Positions 37,347 to 45,793 of a stretch of DNA of 64,000 nucleotides are shown in pieces. The stretch spans positions 434,001-498,000 of the forward strand of contig NZ_BDBH01000005.1 in NCBI RefSeq assembly GCF_001612885.1. Direction: 5' to 3'. The notes below the pieces were generated by a model. It was not told the DNA's origin. It did no database searches and saw nothing but the letters and a program-made list of their open reading frames with translations. Source of the stretch: Nocardia harenae NBRC 108248 (lineage in GTDB: Bacteria; Actinomycetota; Actinomycetes; Mycobacteriales; Mycobacteriaceae). Within the stretch, counting starts at the first letter, position 1. Each line of letters opens with the position of its first letter. The position numbers and the translations under genes are program-made.

Positions 37347-38803
37347 GCAACGAGCTGCGGCCGGTGCGGGCCGACACCATCACCGAGTGGGACGAGACCG
37401 CGGACGTGGTGATCGCCGGGTACGGCATCGCCGGGGTCTGCGCCGCCATCGAGGCGGCGCGGGCGGGCGCGAACACGCTCATCGTGGAGCGCACCAGCGG
37501 CTGGGGCGGCGCCGCCTCGCTGGCCGGCGGCTGGGTGTACCTGGGCGGCGGCACCCCGCTGCAGCAGGCGCTCGGCTTCGAGGACACCCCGGAGAACATG
37601 GAGAAGTTCCTGCTCGCGGCGGTCGGGCCGGGCGCGGACACCGCCAAGATCGCCGACTACAGCCGGGGCAGCGTCGAGCACTACAACTGGCTGGTCGGCA
37701 ATGGCGTCCCGTTCAAGGAGGCGTTCTGGGGCGAACCGGGCTGGGAACCGCCGCACGACGAGGGGCTCGGCTACTCCGGCGGCGAGAACGCGGCGCCGTT
37801 CAACGAGATCGCCACCCCGGCCCCGCGCGGGCACGTGCCGCAGATGTCGAACAAGCGCACCGGCTCCAAGGGCGGCGGCTACATGCTGATGAAGCCGCTC
37901 GCCGAGACGGCCGAGGGGCTCGGCGTCCGGGTCGAGTACGACATCCGGCTGGCCCGGTTGATCGTGGACGGCGAACGGGTGGTCGGGGTACTGGCCAAGC
38001 GGTACGGCAGGGAGGTCGCGGTGCGCGCCGAGCGCGGGGTCGTGCTCGCCACCGGCAGCTTCGCCTACGCCGACCAGATGATCTCCGACTACGCCCCGCA
38101 GCTGATCGGCCGCCCCGGCGCCGCCATCGAGGAGCACGACGGCATCGGCATCAAGCTCGCCGCCGCGCTGGGCGCCGCCACCTCGCACCTGAACGCCACC
38201 GAGGTCGCCTTCTTCGGCGATCCGCAGCTCATGGCGCGCGGCATCCTGGTCAACGGCCGCGGCCAGCGCTACGTCCCGGAGGACACCTACCCGGGGCGGA
38301 TCGGGCAGCTGACGCTGTTCCACCAGGAGAACCAGGCGTATCTGGTCATCGACGAGCGAGCGCACGAGGAGGCGCTGGCCACCGAGACCTCGACCCCGTT
38401 CTTCCGGGTGCCGCCCACCTGGGCGGCGGAGACCGTCGCCGAGCTGGAGCGGGACATGGGGCTCCCGGAGCTCGCGCTGCAAAGCACGGTCGAGGTCTAC
38501 AACCGGTACGCGGCCGAAGGCACCGACCCGCTCTTCGGCAAGAAAGCGGAGTGGCTGCGGCCGCTCACCGGCGCCGTGGCCGCCTTCGACATGCGCAACT
38601 TCACCGCCGGGTTCACACTGGGCGGGTTACGCACCGATCTCGATGCCAGGGTGCTGCATGTCTCCGGCGCCCCGATCCCGGGGCTCTACGCCGCCGGGCG
38701 CTGCACCTCGGGCATCTGTACCGGTGGTTATGTCAGTGGTGCATCACTCGGAGACGGTAGCTTCTACGGCCGGAGGGCCGGACTCGCCGCTGCCGAGAAT
38801 TAA
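37343..38803 (+). CDS. FAD-dependent ketosteroid dehydrogenase-like oxidoreductase
   Basis: 486 residues, fumarate reductase/3-ketosteroid-delta1-dehydrogenase-like flavoprotein. VVIAGYGIAGVCAAIEAARAGANTLIVERTSGWGGAASLAGGWVYLGGG is the FAD fold, GVVLATGSF the second FAD contact, and GLYAAGRCTSGICTGGYVSGASLGDGSFYGRRAG the C-terminal flavin motif. It would introduce a double bond or reduce one in a ring or acyl substrate. Starts at ATG 37343 overlapping the CMD stop. The last gene before an 83-base gap. Confidence 0.92.
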   Translation: MSNELRPVRADTITEWDETADVVIAGYGIAGVCAAIEAARAGANTLIVERTSGWGGAASLAGGWVYLGGGTPLQQALGFEDTPENMEKFLLAAVGPGADTAKIADYSRGSVEHYNWLVGNGVPFKEAFWGEPGWEPPHDEGLGYSGGENAAPFNEIATPAPRGHVPQMSNKRTGSKGGGYMLMKPLAETAEGLGVRVEYDIRLARLIVDGERVVGVLAKRYGREVAVRAERGVVLATGSFAYADQMISDYAPQLIGRPGAAIEEHDGIGIKLAAALGAATSHLNATEVAFFGDPQLMARGILVNGRGQRYVPEDTYPGRIGQLTLFHQENQAYLVIDERAHEEALATETSTPFFRVPPTWAAETVAELERDMGLPELALQSTVEVYNRYAAEGTDPLFGKKAEWLRPLTGAVAAFDMRNFTAGFTLGGLRTDLDARVLHVSGAPIPGLYAAGRCTSGICTGGYVSGASLGDGSFYGRRAGLAAAEN

Positions 38804-38886
38804 CCCGCGAGCGGCGGGATTCCCGGCGGCGCACTACCGTGCAAGATCAAGCCGCCTGATCACCTGAGCGAAAGACGAGGCAGGCA

Positions 38887-39753
38887 ATGCGTTTCGGCAT
38901 CGTGCTGTTCACCAGTGACCGCGGTATCACCCCCGCGGCGGCGGCCAAGGCCGCCGAGGAGACCGGCTTCCACTCCTTCTACGTGCCCGAGCACACCCAC
39001 ATCCCGGTGAAGCGCGAGGCCGCCCATCCGCAGACCGGCGACGCGTCGCTGCCCGACGACCGCTACATGCGCACCCTGGACCCGTGGGTCGCGCTCGGCA
39101 CCGCCGCCGCGGTGACCTCCCGGATCGAGCTGGCCACCGCGGTCGCGCTGCCGGTGGAGCACGACCCGATCACCCTGGCCAAGACCATCGCCACCCTGGA
39201 CCACCTCTCCGGTGGCCGGGTGCTGCTCGGCGCGGGCTTCGGCTGGAACACCGACGAGCTGACCGACCACGGCGTCCCGCCCGGCAAGCGGCGCACCGTG
39301 CTGCGCGAGTACCTCGAGGCCATGCGCGCGCTGTGGACCCAGGAGGAGGCCGCCTACCAGGGCGACTACATCAGCTTCGGCCCCAGCTGGGCCTACCCCA
39401 AGCCGGCCCGCGAAGTCCCGGTGCTGATCGGCGCGGCGGGCACCGAGAAGACCTTCGGCTGGATCGCCAAGTCCGCCGACGGCTGGATCACCACCCCCGG
39501 CGAGACCGACGTGACCGATCGGCTGGCGCTGCTGCACCGGATCTGGGAGGACGCGGGCCGGGAGGGCAAGCCGCGAGTCGTGGCGCTCGACTTCAAGCCG
39601 GACGCCGACCGCCTCACCGACTGGGCCGCCGCCGGCGTCACCGACGTGCTCTACGGCCTCCCGGACAAACCGGAGCCCGAGGTCAGGGCCTACCTGGAGC
39701 GGCTCGCGGGCAAGCTGGCCGCACTGCCCGCCGCCGTCGAAGCGGGGCGCTGA
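38887..39753 (+). CDS. LLM-class F420-dependent oxidoreductase
   Basis: 288-residue luciferase-like TIM barrel of the TIGR03619-type F420 family: MRFGIVLFTSDRGITPAAAAKAAEETGFHSFYVPEHTHIPV, LSGGRVLLGAGFGWNTDEL, and PVLIGAAGTEKTFGWIAKSADGWITTPGE. It would use deazaflavin F420, abundant in Nocardia and mycobacteria. Ribosome site GAGGCAGG precedes ATG 38887. The glycosyltransferase start overlaps its stop by one base, so it may belong to the operon that follows rather than the sterol genes. Confidence 0.9.
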   Translation: MRFGIVLFTSDRGITPAAAAKAAEETGFHSFYVPEHTHIPVKREAAHPQTGDASLPDDRYMRTLDPWVALGTAAAVTSRIELATAVALPVEHDPITLAKTIATLDHLSGGRVLLGAGFGWNTDELTDHGVPPGKRRTVLREYLEAMRALWTQEEAAYQGDYISFGPSWAYPKPAREVPVLIGAAGTEKTFGWIAKSADGWITTPGETDVTDRLALLHRIWEDAGREGKPRVVALDFKPDADRLTDWAAAGVTDVLYGLPDKPEPEVRAYLERLAGKLAALPAAVEAGR

Positions 39754-41018
39754 TGCGGGTCGCCCTGCTCTCCTACCGCAGCAAGACGCACTGCGGCGGG
39801 CAGGGCGTCTACGTTCGGCTGCTCAGCTCCGGGCTGGTCGAGCTCGGCCACGAGGTCGAGGTCTTCTCCGGGCAGCCGTACCCGGAGGAGCTGGACCCCA
39901 GGGTCCGGCTCACCGAGGTCCCCAGCCTCGACCTCTACTGCGACGAGAACCCCTTCCGGACCCCGCATCCGCGCGAGATCAGGGACCGGCTCGACGTGCT
40001 CGAGGTCGCCACCATGTGGACCGCGGGCTTCCCCGAGCCGCGCACCTTCAGCCTGCGCGCGGCCCGGCTGCTGCGCGATCGCATCGCGGACTTCGACGTG
40101 GTGCACGACAACCAGTGCCTCGGCACCGGGCTGCTCGACATCGCCGAGCACCTTCCGGTGGTCGCCACCGTGCACCACCCCATCACCAGGGACCGCGCGG
40201 TCGATATGGCCGCCGCCACGTGGTGGCGCAAGCCGCTGGTGCACCGCTGGTACGGCTTCCTCGGCATGCAGCAGCGGGTGGCGCGGCGGATTCCGGAGCT
40301 GGTCACCGTCTCCTCCACCTCGGCCACCGATATCGCCACCGACTTCGGCGTCGACCCGGCGCAGCTGCACGTGGTGCCGCTCGGCGTCGACACCGAGCTC
40401 TTCGCCCCGCGGGAGGCGCCGCGGGTGCCGGGCCGGATCGTCGCGGTGGCGAGCGCGGACAAGCCGCTCAAGGGCGTCGCGCACCTACTGCGCGCCTGCG
40501 CCCGCATGCGCTCGCTGCGCGCGATCGAGCTGCACCTGGTGGCCAAGCTGGAGCCGAACGGCCCGACCGAGAAGCTGATCGCCGAACTCGGCCTCACCGA
40601 CATCGTCACCGTGCACTCCGGCGTCACCGACCTGCAGCTGGCCGAGCTGCTCGCCTCCGCCGAGGTCGCCTGCATCCCGTCGCTGTACGAGGGGTTCTCG
40701 CTGCCCGCCGTCGAGGCCATGGCCAGCGGGACCCCGCTGGTGGTGAGCCGGGCGGGCGCGCTGCCCGAGGTGGTCGGCGAGCCCGGCGTCTGCGCCGAGC
40801 TGACCACCCCCGGCGACGACGCCGCGCTCGCCACCGTGATCGGCGGCCTGCTCGACGACCCCGCCCGCCGCGCCCGCATGCAGCTGGCCTGCCGGGACCG
40901 CGCGGTGACGGTGTTCAGCTGGGAATCGGTGGCCGCACAGACCGTGGAGGTGTACCGGCGCGCCATCGAGCGGCGCGCCGGGTTGGAGATGGAGGAGGCC
41001 GCGCGTGCTGACCGTTGA
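39753..41018 (+). CDS. GT4-family glycosyltransferase
   Basis: 421 residues, GT-B fold. MRVALLSYRSKTHCGGQGVYVRLLSSGLVELGHEVEVFSGQPYP is the acceptor-side N-terminus with the GGxGxY loop. VVATVHHPITRDRAVD follows, and the donor-side signature PSLYEGFSLPAVEAMASGTPLVVSRAGALPEVVG contains the E-x7-E motif of retaining GT4 enzymes. It resembles mycobacterial Rv0225-type enzymes. The sugar donor and acceptor are unknown. It overlaps the methyltransferase gene by 14 bases. Confidence 0.92.
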   Translation: MRVALLSYRSKTHCGGQGVYVRLLSSGLVELGHEVEVFSGQPYPEELDPRVRLTEVPSLDLYCDENPFRTPHPREIRDRLDVLEVATMWTAGFPEPRTFSLRAARLLRDRIADFDVVHDNQCLGTGLLDIAEHLPVVATVHHPITRDRAVDMAAATWWRKPLVHRWYGFLGMQQRVARRIPELVTVSSTSATDIATDFGVDPAQLHVVPLGVDTELFAPREAPRVPGRIVAVASADKPLKGVAHLLRACARMRSLRAIELHLVAKLEPNGPTEKLIAELGLTDIVTVHSGVTDLQLAELLASAEVACIPSLYEGFSLPAVEAMASGTPLVVSRAGALPEVVGEPGVCAELTTPGDDAALATVIGGLLDDPARRARMQLACRDRAVTVFSWESVAAQTVEVYRRAIERRAGLEMEEAARADR

Positions 41019-41736
41019 TTTCGACCGGGTGGGAATCGGGCCGGGCGTGCGCGTCATCGACGTCGGCTGCGGCGCGGGCAGGCACTCCTTCGAGGCCTAC
41101 CGCCGCGGCGCCGAGGTGATCGCCTTCGACCAGGACGCCCCCGAGCTGGACAATGTCGAGACCATGTTCGGCGCCATGGCCGCCGCGGGCGAGGCGCCCC
41201 CCGGCGCCTCCGCCAAGACCGTGCAGGGCGACGCGCTCGCGCTCCCCTACGGCGACGACACCTTCGACGTGGTGATTGCCTCGGAGATCCTGGAGCACGT
41301 TCCCGCCGACGAGGCCGCCATCGCCGAGCTGGTCCGCGTGCTGCGCCCCGGCGGGCAGCTCGTCGTCACCGTGCCGCGCTGGCTCCCGGAGCGGATCTGC
41401 TGGGCGCTGTCGGACGAGTACCACGCCAACGAGGGCGGGCACGTCCGCATCTACAAGGCCAGCGAGCTGCGCGAGAAGGTCGCCGCGCTTGGCATGCGCT
41501 TCGTGCGCGACACGCACGTGCACGCGCTGCACTCGCCGTACTGGTGGATCAAGTGCGCGGTCGGGGTGCGCAACGAGCAGCACCCGCTGGCTCGCGCCTA
41601 TCACAAGCTGCTGGTGTGGGACATGATGAAGGCGCCCAAGCTGACCCGCACCGCCGAGCGGCTGCTGGACCCGCTGATCGGCAAGAGCGTCGCCCTGTAC
41701 TTCGTCAAGCCGGCGGTGCAGCGTGCCGCCCTCTGA
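41005..41736 (+). CDS. Class I SAM-dependent methyltransferase
   Basis: 243 residues with the Rossmann SAM motif VIDVGCGAGRHSFEAYRRGAEVIAFDQD, post-I acidic residue, VVIASEILEHVPADEAAIAELVRVLRPGGQLVVTVPR (motifs II-III). It starts with GTG inside the end of the glycosyltransferase gene and overlaps the following gene by 14 bases. It probably methylates the product of the glycosyltransferase or its lipid carrier; this is a contextual guess. Confidence 0.92.
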   Translation: MLTVDFDRVGIGPGVRVIDVGCGAGRHSFEAYRRGAEVIAFDQDAPELDNVETMFGAMAAAGEAPPGASAKTVQGDALALPYGDDTFDVVIASEILEHVPADEAAIAELVRVLRPGGQLVVTVPRWLPERICWALSDEYHANEGGHVRIYKASELREKVAALGMRFVRDTHVHALHSPYWWIKCAVGVRNEQHPLARAYHKLLVWDMMKAPKLTRTAERLLDPLIGKSVALYFVKPAVQRAAL

Positions 41737-42754
41737 ACTTCCCTCCCTCGCGGGGGTGTTCAGCAGGCGGCAGTGCCTGAAAACCGCGGAATCCATTGCG
41801 ACCGCCCAGGAGTCGACGGGTGCCATTCCGTGGTTCACCGGCGGGCACACCGACCCGTGGGACCACGTGGAGTCGGCCATGGCGCTGTCCGTGGCCGGGC
41901 TCTACGACGAGGCGGTGGCCGCGTATCGGTGGTCGGCCGCCACGCAGAACGCCGATGGCTCCTGGCCGCGCCAATTCCGTTCCGGCGTCGTGGAATCCGC
42001 GGATATCGACGTGAATTTCTGCGCCTACCTGGCGGTCGGCGTCTGGCACCACCTGCTGCGCAGCGGTGATCTCGCGTTCGCCCGCGAGCTGTGGCCGAGC
42101 GTGCGCGCCGGGCTCGATTTCGTGGTCGGGTTGCAGGTGCCGCGCGGGGTGATCCCCTGGACCCTCGGCACCGACGAGGCGCTGGTCACCGGCAATTCCA
42201 GCATGTACCAGAGTTTGGGCTGCGGGCTCGCCCTCGCCGAGCGGCTCGGTGACCCGCAGCCTTCGTGGGCGGCGGCCAGGCATCGGCTCGGTGCCGCGCT
42301 GCGCGACGATCCCGGGGCCTGTACACCCAAGGATCGATACTCCATGGACTGGTACTACCCGATCCTCGGCGGCGCCCTGCGCGGGCCGGGTGCGCACGCG
42401 CGCATCGACGCCTCGTGGTCGCGCTTCGTGGTCGGGAACATCGGGATTCGCTGCGTCTCCGACCGCCCCTGGGTCACCGGCGCCGAGACCTGCGAGCTGG
42501 TGCTCGCCCTGGATGCTCTCGGGGAGCACTCGCGCGCCGGCGCACTGTTCGCGGCCATGCAGCACCTGCGGGAGCAAGACGGGTCCTACTGGACCGGGCT
42601 GGTCTTCGCCGACGGGAAGCGCTGGCCCGAGGAGCGGACCACCTGGACCGGCGCCGCGGTGGTGCTCGCGGCGGATGCGCTCTCCCGGGCGACGCCCGCC
42701 AACGGCATCTTCCGCGACCTGCTGCCCGACGCGGTCCCAGTCACCTCCCGATAG
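41723..42754 (+). CDS. Alpha/alpha-toroid (prenyltransferase-like) protein
   Basis: 343 residues, repeated helical hairpins of the (alpha/alpha)6 toroid type: AIPWFTGGHTDPWDHVESAMALSVAGLYDEAVAAYRW, TQNADGSWPRQF, and WVTGAETCELVLALDALGEHSRAGALFAAMQHLREQDGSYWTGL. Such proteins are annotated as prenyltransferases but resemble glycoside hydrolases or cyclase-like folds; QNADGSW is a QW-like repeat. GTG 41723 overlaps the methyltransferase gene. With the two preceding genes it forms a tight three-gene unit for an unidentified glycoconjugate. Confidence 0.8.
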   Translation: MPPSELPSLAGVFSRRQCLKTAESIATAQESTGAIPWFTGGHTDPWDHVESAMALSVAGLYDEAVAAYRWSAATQNADGSWPRQFRSGVVESADIDVNFCAYLAVGVWHHLLRSGDLAFARELWPSVRAGLDFVVGLQVPRGVIPWTLGTDEALVTGNSSMYQSLGCGLALAERLGDPQPSWAAARHRLGAALRDDPGACTPKDRYSMDWYYPILGGALRGPGAHARIDASWSRFVVGNIGIRCVSDRPWVTGAETCELVLALDALGEHSRAGALFAAMQHLREQDGSYWTGLVFADGKRWPEERTTWTGAAVVLAADALSRATPANGIFRDLLPDAVPVTSR

Positions 42755-42810
42755 CGCGAGTGCCGCCCCTCCTACGCCCAGCGGGTAGATTGTCCGGGCA
42801 AGGGGGCACG

Positions 42811-42849
42811 ATGGCAGCAGAGCTTTCATTTCCGGGCGGACAGCGGTGA
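42811..42849 (+). CDS. 12-codon ORF coupled to WXG100 gene
   Basis: ATG GCA GCA ... TGA encodes MAAELSFPGGQR. A strong AAGGGGG site ends 4 bases before the ATG, and the TGA overlaps the GTG start of the WXG100 gene (GTGA). It could be a leader peptide for translational coupling or the stub of a lost WXG100 partner, since these genes usually come in pairs. Too short to prove as coding. Confidence 0.4.
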   Translation: MAAELSFPGGQR

Positions 42850-43157
42850 CCGCCGAGAATACGCCGTTCTCGGTGGACCTCGCCGAGGTCGAGCAGGTCA
42901 TCTCGCGGCTGGCCGGGCTCGCCGGATTCCTCGCCGACCACATCGACCAGATCGACGCGAAGGTATCGACGCTACTGGGTGGTACGGCATGGGAGGGCGC
43001 CGCCGCCCAGGCCTACGGGACAGCACAGCAGCAGTGGTCGGCAGGCGCCCGCCAGTTCGTCGATGGCGTCCGCGAGATGAGCGCGGCGGCCCGGACCGCG
43101 CACGATTCCTACACCGAGGCCGGCGCCGTCAATACCCGGCTGTTCCGCGGCAGGTAG
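42846..43157 (+). CDS. WXG100-family (EsxA-like) protein
   Basis: 103 residues, two helices with the central turn WEG (TAWEGAAAQAY) near residue 49, the WxG signature of type VII secretion substrates. FSVDLAEVEQVISRLAGLAGFLADHIDQIDAKV is helix 1 and QWSAGARQFVDGVREMSAAARTAHDSYTEA helix 2. No ESX core genes (EccC etc.) are in the window. It directly precedes a large protein with a T7-like N-terminus, suggesting a chaperone or co-secreted partner. Confidence 0.9.
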   Translation: MTAENTPFSVDLAEVEQVISRLAGLAGFLADHIDQIDAKVSTLLGGTAWEGAAAQAYGTAQQQWSAGARQFVDGVREMSAAARTAHDSYTEAGAVNTRLFRGR

Positions 43158-43166
43158 GGCCCGACA

Positions 43167-44813
43167 TTGTCGCCGATCACCGTTGACCCCGCTGTCTACT
43201 ACGCTGCCGCGCAGGCGATTCGCAACGAGTACGCGGGGGTGCTCGAAGCGGTCCGCAACTCCCTGAACCCCGGGCTCGCGACCAGCGCGGGAATGGCCGG
43301 AAACTATCCGGCCGCCGCTCCGTGGGTGAGCAGATACTCCACGGTCGCCGCCGATCTGGAGGGCGTGCTCGTCGCCTACGGCAACGCGGTGCAGACCATG
43401 GGCGACATGCTCGAACTCGCCGGCTACACCTGGGCGAAAGCCGAACACGACGCCAACCCGGCCACGAACAAGGGCGGCGGGCCGGCGTCGCCACCACCCC
43501 GAATCGGCCAGACCTGGGATGACAGGAACATCGACATTCCCGATCCCATGCCCGCGCCGTACACCACCTCCGATCGCGGCCTGCGGACCAACTCGGACAC
43601 CTTCCGGGACACGTTCGTCGCCGCCCTCCGGCACGGCAATGCGCAGATACCCACCGGGGACACCGACGCACTCCACGCGGCGAGCACTGCGTGGCGCAGC
43701 TTCGGCGACCACGATGCGTGGCGCGCAGGCCCCGCCCGCATCCAGTCGATAGCCGCCTCCTTCGACACGACCAAGGCACCGGAGAAGGCGGACATCCTCG
43801 ACATGCTGGGCATTCTCGCCGCGGCGCCCGCCGCCGTCACCGACGTCGCCGCCGGGTTCGCGGCGGCCACCGCGGCGCACGCCTCCGCGCTCGCGGACCT
43901 GCGATCGCGCCTGGTGGCGAATGCGGCCGGAGCCTTCCCAGACAGCACCGTCTCGGCGGCGGCCTCGAACACCGCGGTCACTGTCTCCTTCGCGGAAGCA
44001 CCGGAGGGTGCGGCCATGGCGGACGGGGCCGCGGCGCTCGCCACCACGATTACGGGCCATACGCTCTACAGCCTGCTAGCCGCCGCCGAGTTCGCCGGCG
44101 GCGAGAGCCTTACGCAACTGAAGGCGAGACTGGAGGAAATCATGTCCTCCCCCGTCGACGAACTCGTCAATCGAGCCACCTGGAAGGCTCCCGCGCCGAA
44201 GTGCGAACTCAACCCGGAGGGTCTGCGCGACTACCACGGGGCCAACGACATCGTGCGCGGATGGATCGATGACGCCGTCCGCTACGGCAATGAGGCCGGA
44301 GTCGACCCCAAGCAAGTACTCGCCGTCGTCTTCAATGAGGGCGGGAACCGGGCGGATACCCAACTCGAGCAGATTGGGAGCGGATACTGGGATGCGATCA
44401 GAGAGATTCTCAATCCGTTCCGCGAGATCACCAGTCCCGCCGGGATGGGCATGTCCCTCGGTTTGACCAACATCAAAGAGAAGACCTACCAGGAACTTCA
44501 GGAGCAATACCCGGAGAAATTCGGCAGCATCCCCTGGGAACGCGTTCAATACGATGACTCGTTTGCGATCATGGCAGCTACCTACACCATGACCCGAATA
44601 AAGGACCAGTATGGCCCGACACTCCCAGACGAAATCAGGGAAAAGTACAGCAGCAATGAGTTCATGGCGGCGGGGTACAATTCGGAGGGCGCTATGGACG
44701 ACTACTACAGGCAGAAGGACCTAGGACCACAGGTCAAGCAATATGTCGCCATGAACGACGCTTCCTACGCGAGAGCTTCCGAGATAATAGACGGAGCATA
44801 CACATGCCGATAG
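43167..44813 (+). CDS. Putative T7SS effector with C-terminal transglycosylase-like domain
   Basis: 548 residues. The N-terminal half is Ala-rich and helical (YYAAAQAIRNEYAGVLEAVRNSLN ...) like WXG/EspB-type secretion domains. The C-terminal 190 residues read ELNPEGLRDYHGANDIVRGWIDDAVRYGNEAGVDPKQVLAVVFNEGGNR, GMGMSLGLTNIKEKTYQELQ and FMAAGYNSEGAMDDYYRQ: a lytic transglycosylase/lysozyme-like fold with a candidate catalytic Glu near 391 and the A-YN-G motif. Start is TTG 43167, 9 bases after the WXG100 stop. The 3' third has lower GC than the rest, suggesting a swapped toxin tip. Followed, with a 10-base overlap, by a membrane-anchored protein. Confidence 0.75.
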   Translation: MSPITVDPAVYYAAAQAIRNEYAGVLEAVRNSLNPGLATSAGMAGNYPAAAPWVSRYSTVAADLEGVLVAYGNAVQTMGDMLELAGYTWAKAEHDANPATNKGGGPASPPPRIGQTWDDRNIDIPDPMPAPYTTSDRGLRTNSDTFRDTFVAALRHGNAQIPTGDTDALHAASTAWRSFGDHDAWRAGPARIQSIAASFDTTKAPEKADILDMLGILAAAPAAVTDVAAGFAAATAAHASALADLRSRLVANAAGAFPDSTVSAAASNTAVTVSFAEAPEGAAMADGAAALATTITGHTLYSLLAAAEFAGGESLTQLKARLEEIMSSPVDELVNRATWKAPAPKCELNPEGLRDYHGANDIVRGWIDDAVRYGNEAGVDPKQVLAVVFNEGGNRADTQLEQIGSGYWDAIREILNPFREITSPAGMGMSLGLTNIKEKTYQELQEQYPEKFGSIPWERVQYDDSFAIMAATYTMTRIKDQYGPTLPDEIREKYSSNEFMAAGYNSEGAMDDYYRQKDLGPQVKQYVAMNDASYARASEIIDGAYTCR

Positions 44814-45301
44814 TTCGCCGAGCGCAGAAGACCTCAAAATATATGTTGATCAGCCTTCTCGTAGTCATAGGAATCTCGCCAGTGATCCTCGTCGGCGTAG
44901 TCGCATGGGGACGGATACGCGCCGAAGTCGATCCACCGGCGGAAATGCGACATGCTACGTCCACAGAGGTGGATGGATTCGACGAGGTGTCTATCAGCAG
45001 TGCGAATATCGATCGCTTGGTAGTCACCAAGACTTACATCGGCCCCGTTGTCGCCAGACCTCAGGACAGAATCACATCACCAGGTGCGACATTCACGCCG
45101 ATGGACAAAGTGAACACTTCGTACGGCACGATATTCCTCGTACACGGATCCTATCGAGATGGCTGCTACGTGGGCGTCCATCAGATCGGCGATGGGCGAG
45201 CTCTCAGGGGCGTCGACGGGCTATCGGATGCTCAGCGCGGTGAAGTCGCCCGTGGCGAGAAGGTGATTTTGGAGATGAAATTCGCCTGCGGAGAGGGGTG
45301 A
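44804..45301 (+). CDS. Membrane-anchored candidate immunity protein
   Basis: 165 residues: a positively charged start (MPIVRRAQKTSKY), one transmembrane helix (about 14-34: MLISLLVVIGISPVILVGVVAWG), then an extracytoplasmic domain of about 125 residues with two cysteines (DGCYVGVH, MKFACGEG) that could form a disulphide. It overlaps the transglycosylase-like gene by 10 bases, has its own GGAG site, and shares its lower GC. The topology and position are what is expected of an immunity protein against a cell-wall-degrading effector. No family is recognised. Confidence 0.65.
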   Translation: MPIVRRAQKTSKYMLISLLVVIGISPVILVGVVAWGRIRAEVDPPAEMRHATSTEVDGFDEVSISSANIDRLVVTKTYIGPVVARPQDRITSPGATFTPMDKVNTSYGTIFLVHGSYRDGCYVGVHQIGDGRALRGVDGLSDAQRGEVARGEKVILEMKFACGEG

Positions 45302-45305
45302 CGCC

Positions 45306-45339
45306 GAATCGCGTGTCACAGGGAGACGGGACGCGATTC
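45306..45339. terminator. Hairpin after effector/immunity genes
   Basis: GAATCGCGT (45306-45314) and ACGCGATTC (45331-45339): perfect 9-bp stem with a 16-base loop, 4 bases after the immunity-gene stop. No T run. Confidence 0.55.
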
Positions 45340-45427
45340 AGGCGCTCGCAGATCAGGCATTCGCGGGGCGGATACAACCCGCGACACCCACATGGTGCGC
45401 GATCGGCAACGGCATAGCGCCGAGACC

Positions 45428-45793
45428 CTATCGCGCCTCCGCGGACAGATCAGCGGCATTCCCGTCCTCGGTGGCGGTGTAGGCGGCGCCCGCCTTGCGG
45501 AACATGTCGGCCATGGACTGCACAGCTTCGATGTGGCGGCCCAGCGCCTCGCTCAGCGAACCCGAGCCAGGGCCACCGACGGCGAGTTCCTGGAACTTGG
45601 CTCCCAGCATTGTTGCCGAGTTCAGGGTGCCGAAGGAATCAACGTTCACGATGCTGGCTGTTCGCCGCCGCAGAGCGATCAACTCCTGAACGTATCGGTC
45701 GCATTCCGCCGCACAGGCTTCCGCGGCACCTGACGCGATACGCAGTTCGCCCGCCACCGCCTCGCGAGCCAGAGCCTCGAAGTCACCGCTCAT
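45428..45793 (-). CDS. EspC/WXG100-like small helical protein
   Basis: 121 residues, helical and Ala-rich: AREAVAGELRIASGAAEACAAECDRYVQELIALRRRTASIVNVDSFGTLNSATMLGAKFQELA ... LSEALGRHIEAVQSMADMFRKAGAAYTATEDGNA. It resembles ESX-associated (EspC/Esx-like) proteins: its length, the hinge between helices, and the closing MADMFRKAGAAY. Its ATG overlaps the stop of the DUF3558 lipoprotein gene. Partner function or secretion is inferred. Confidence 0.75.
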   Translation of the reverse strand: MSGDFEALAREAVAGELRIASGAAEACAAECDRYVQELIALRRRTASIVNVDSFGTLNSATMLGAKFQELAVGGPGSGSLSEALGRHIEAVQSMADMFRKAGAAYTATEDGNAADLSAEAR

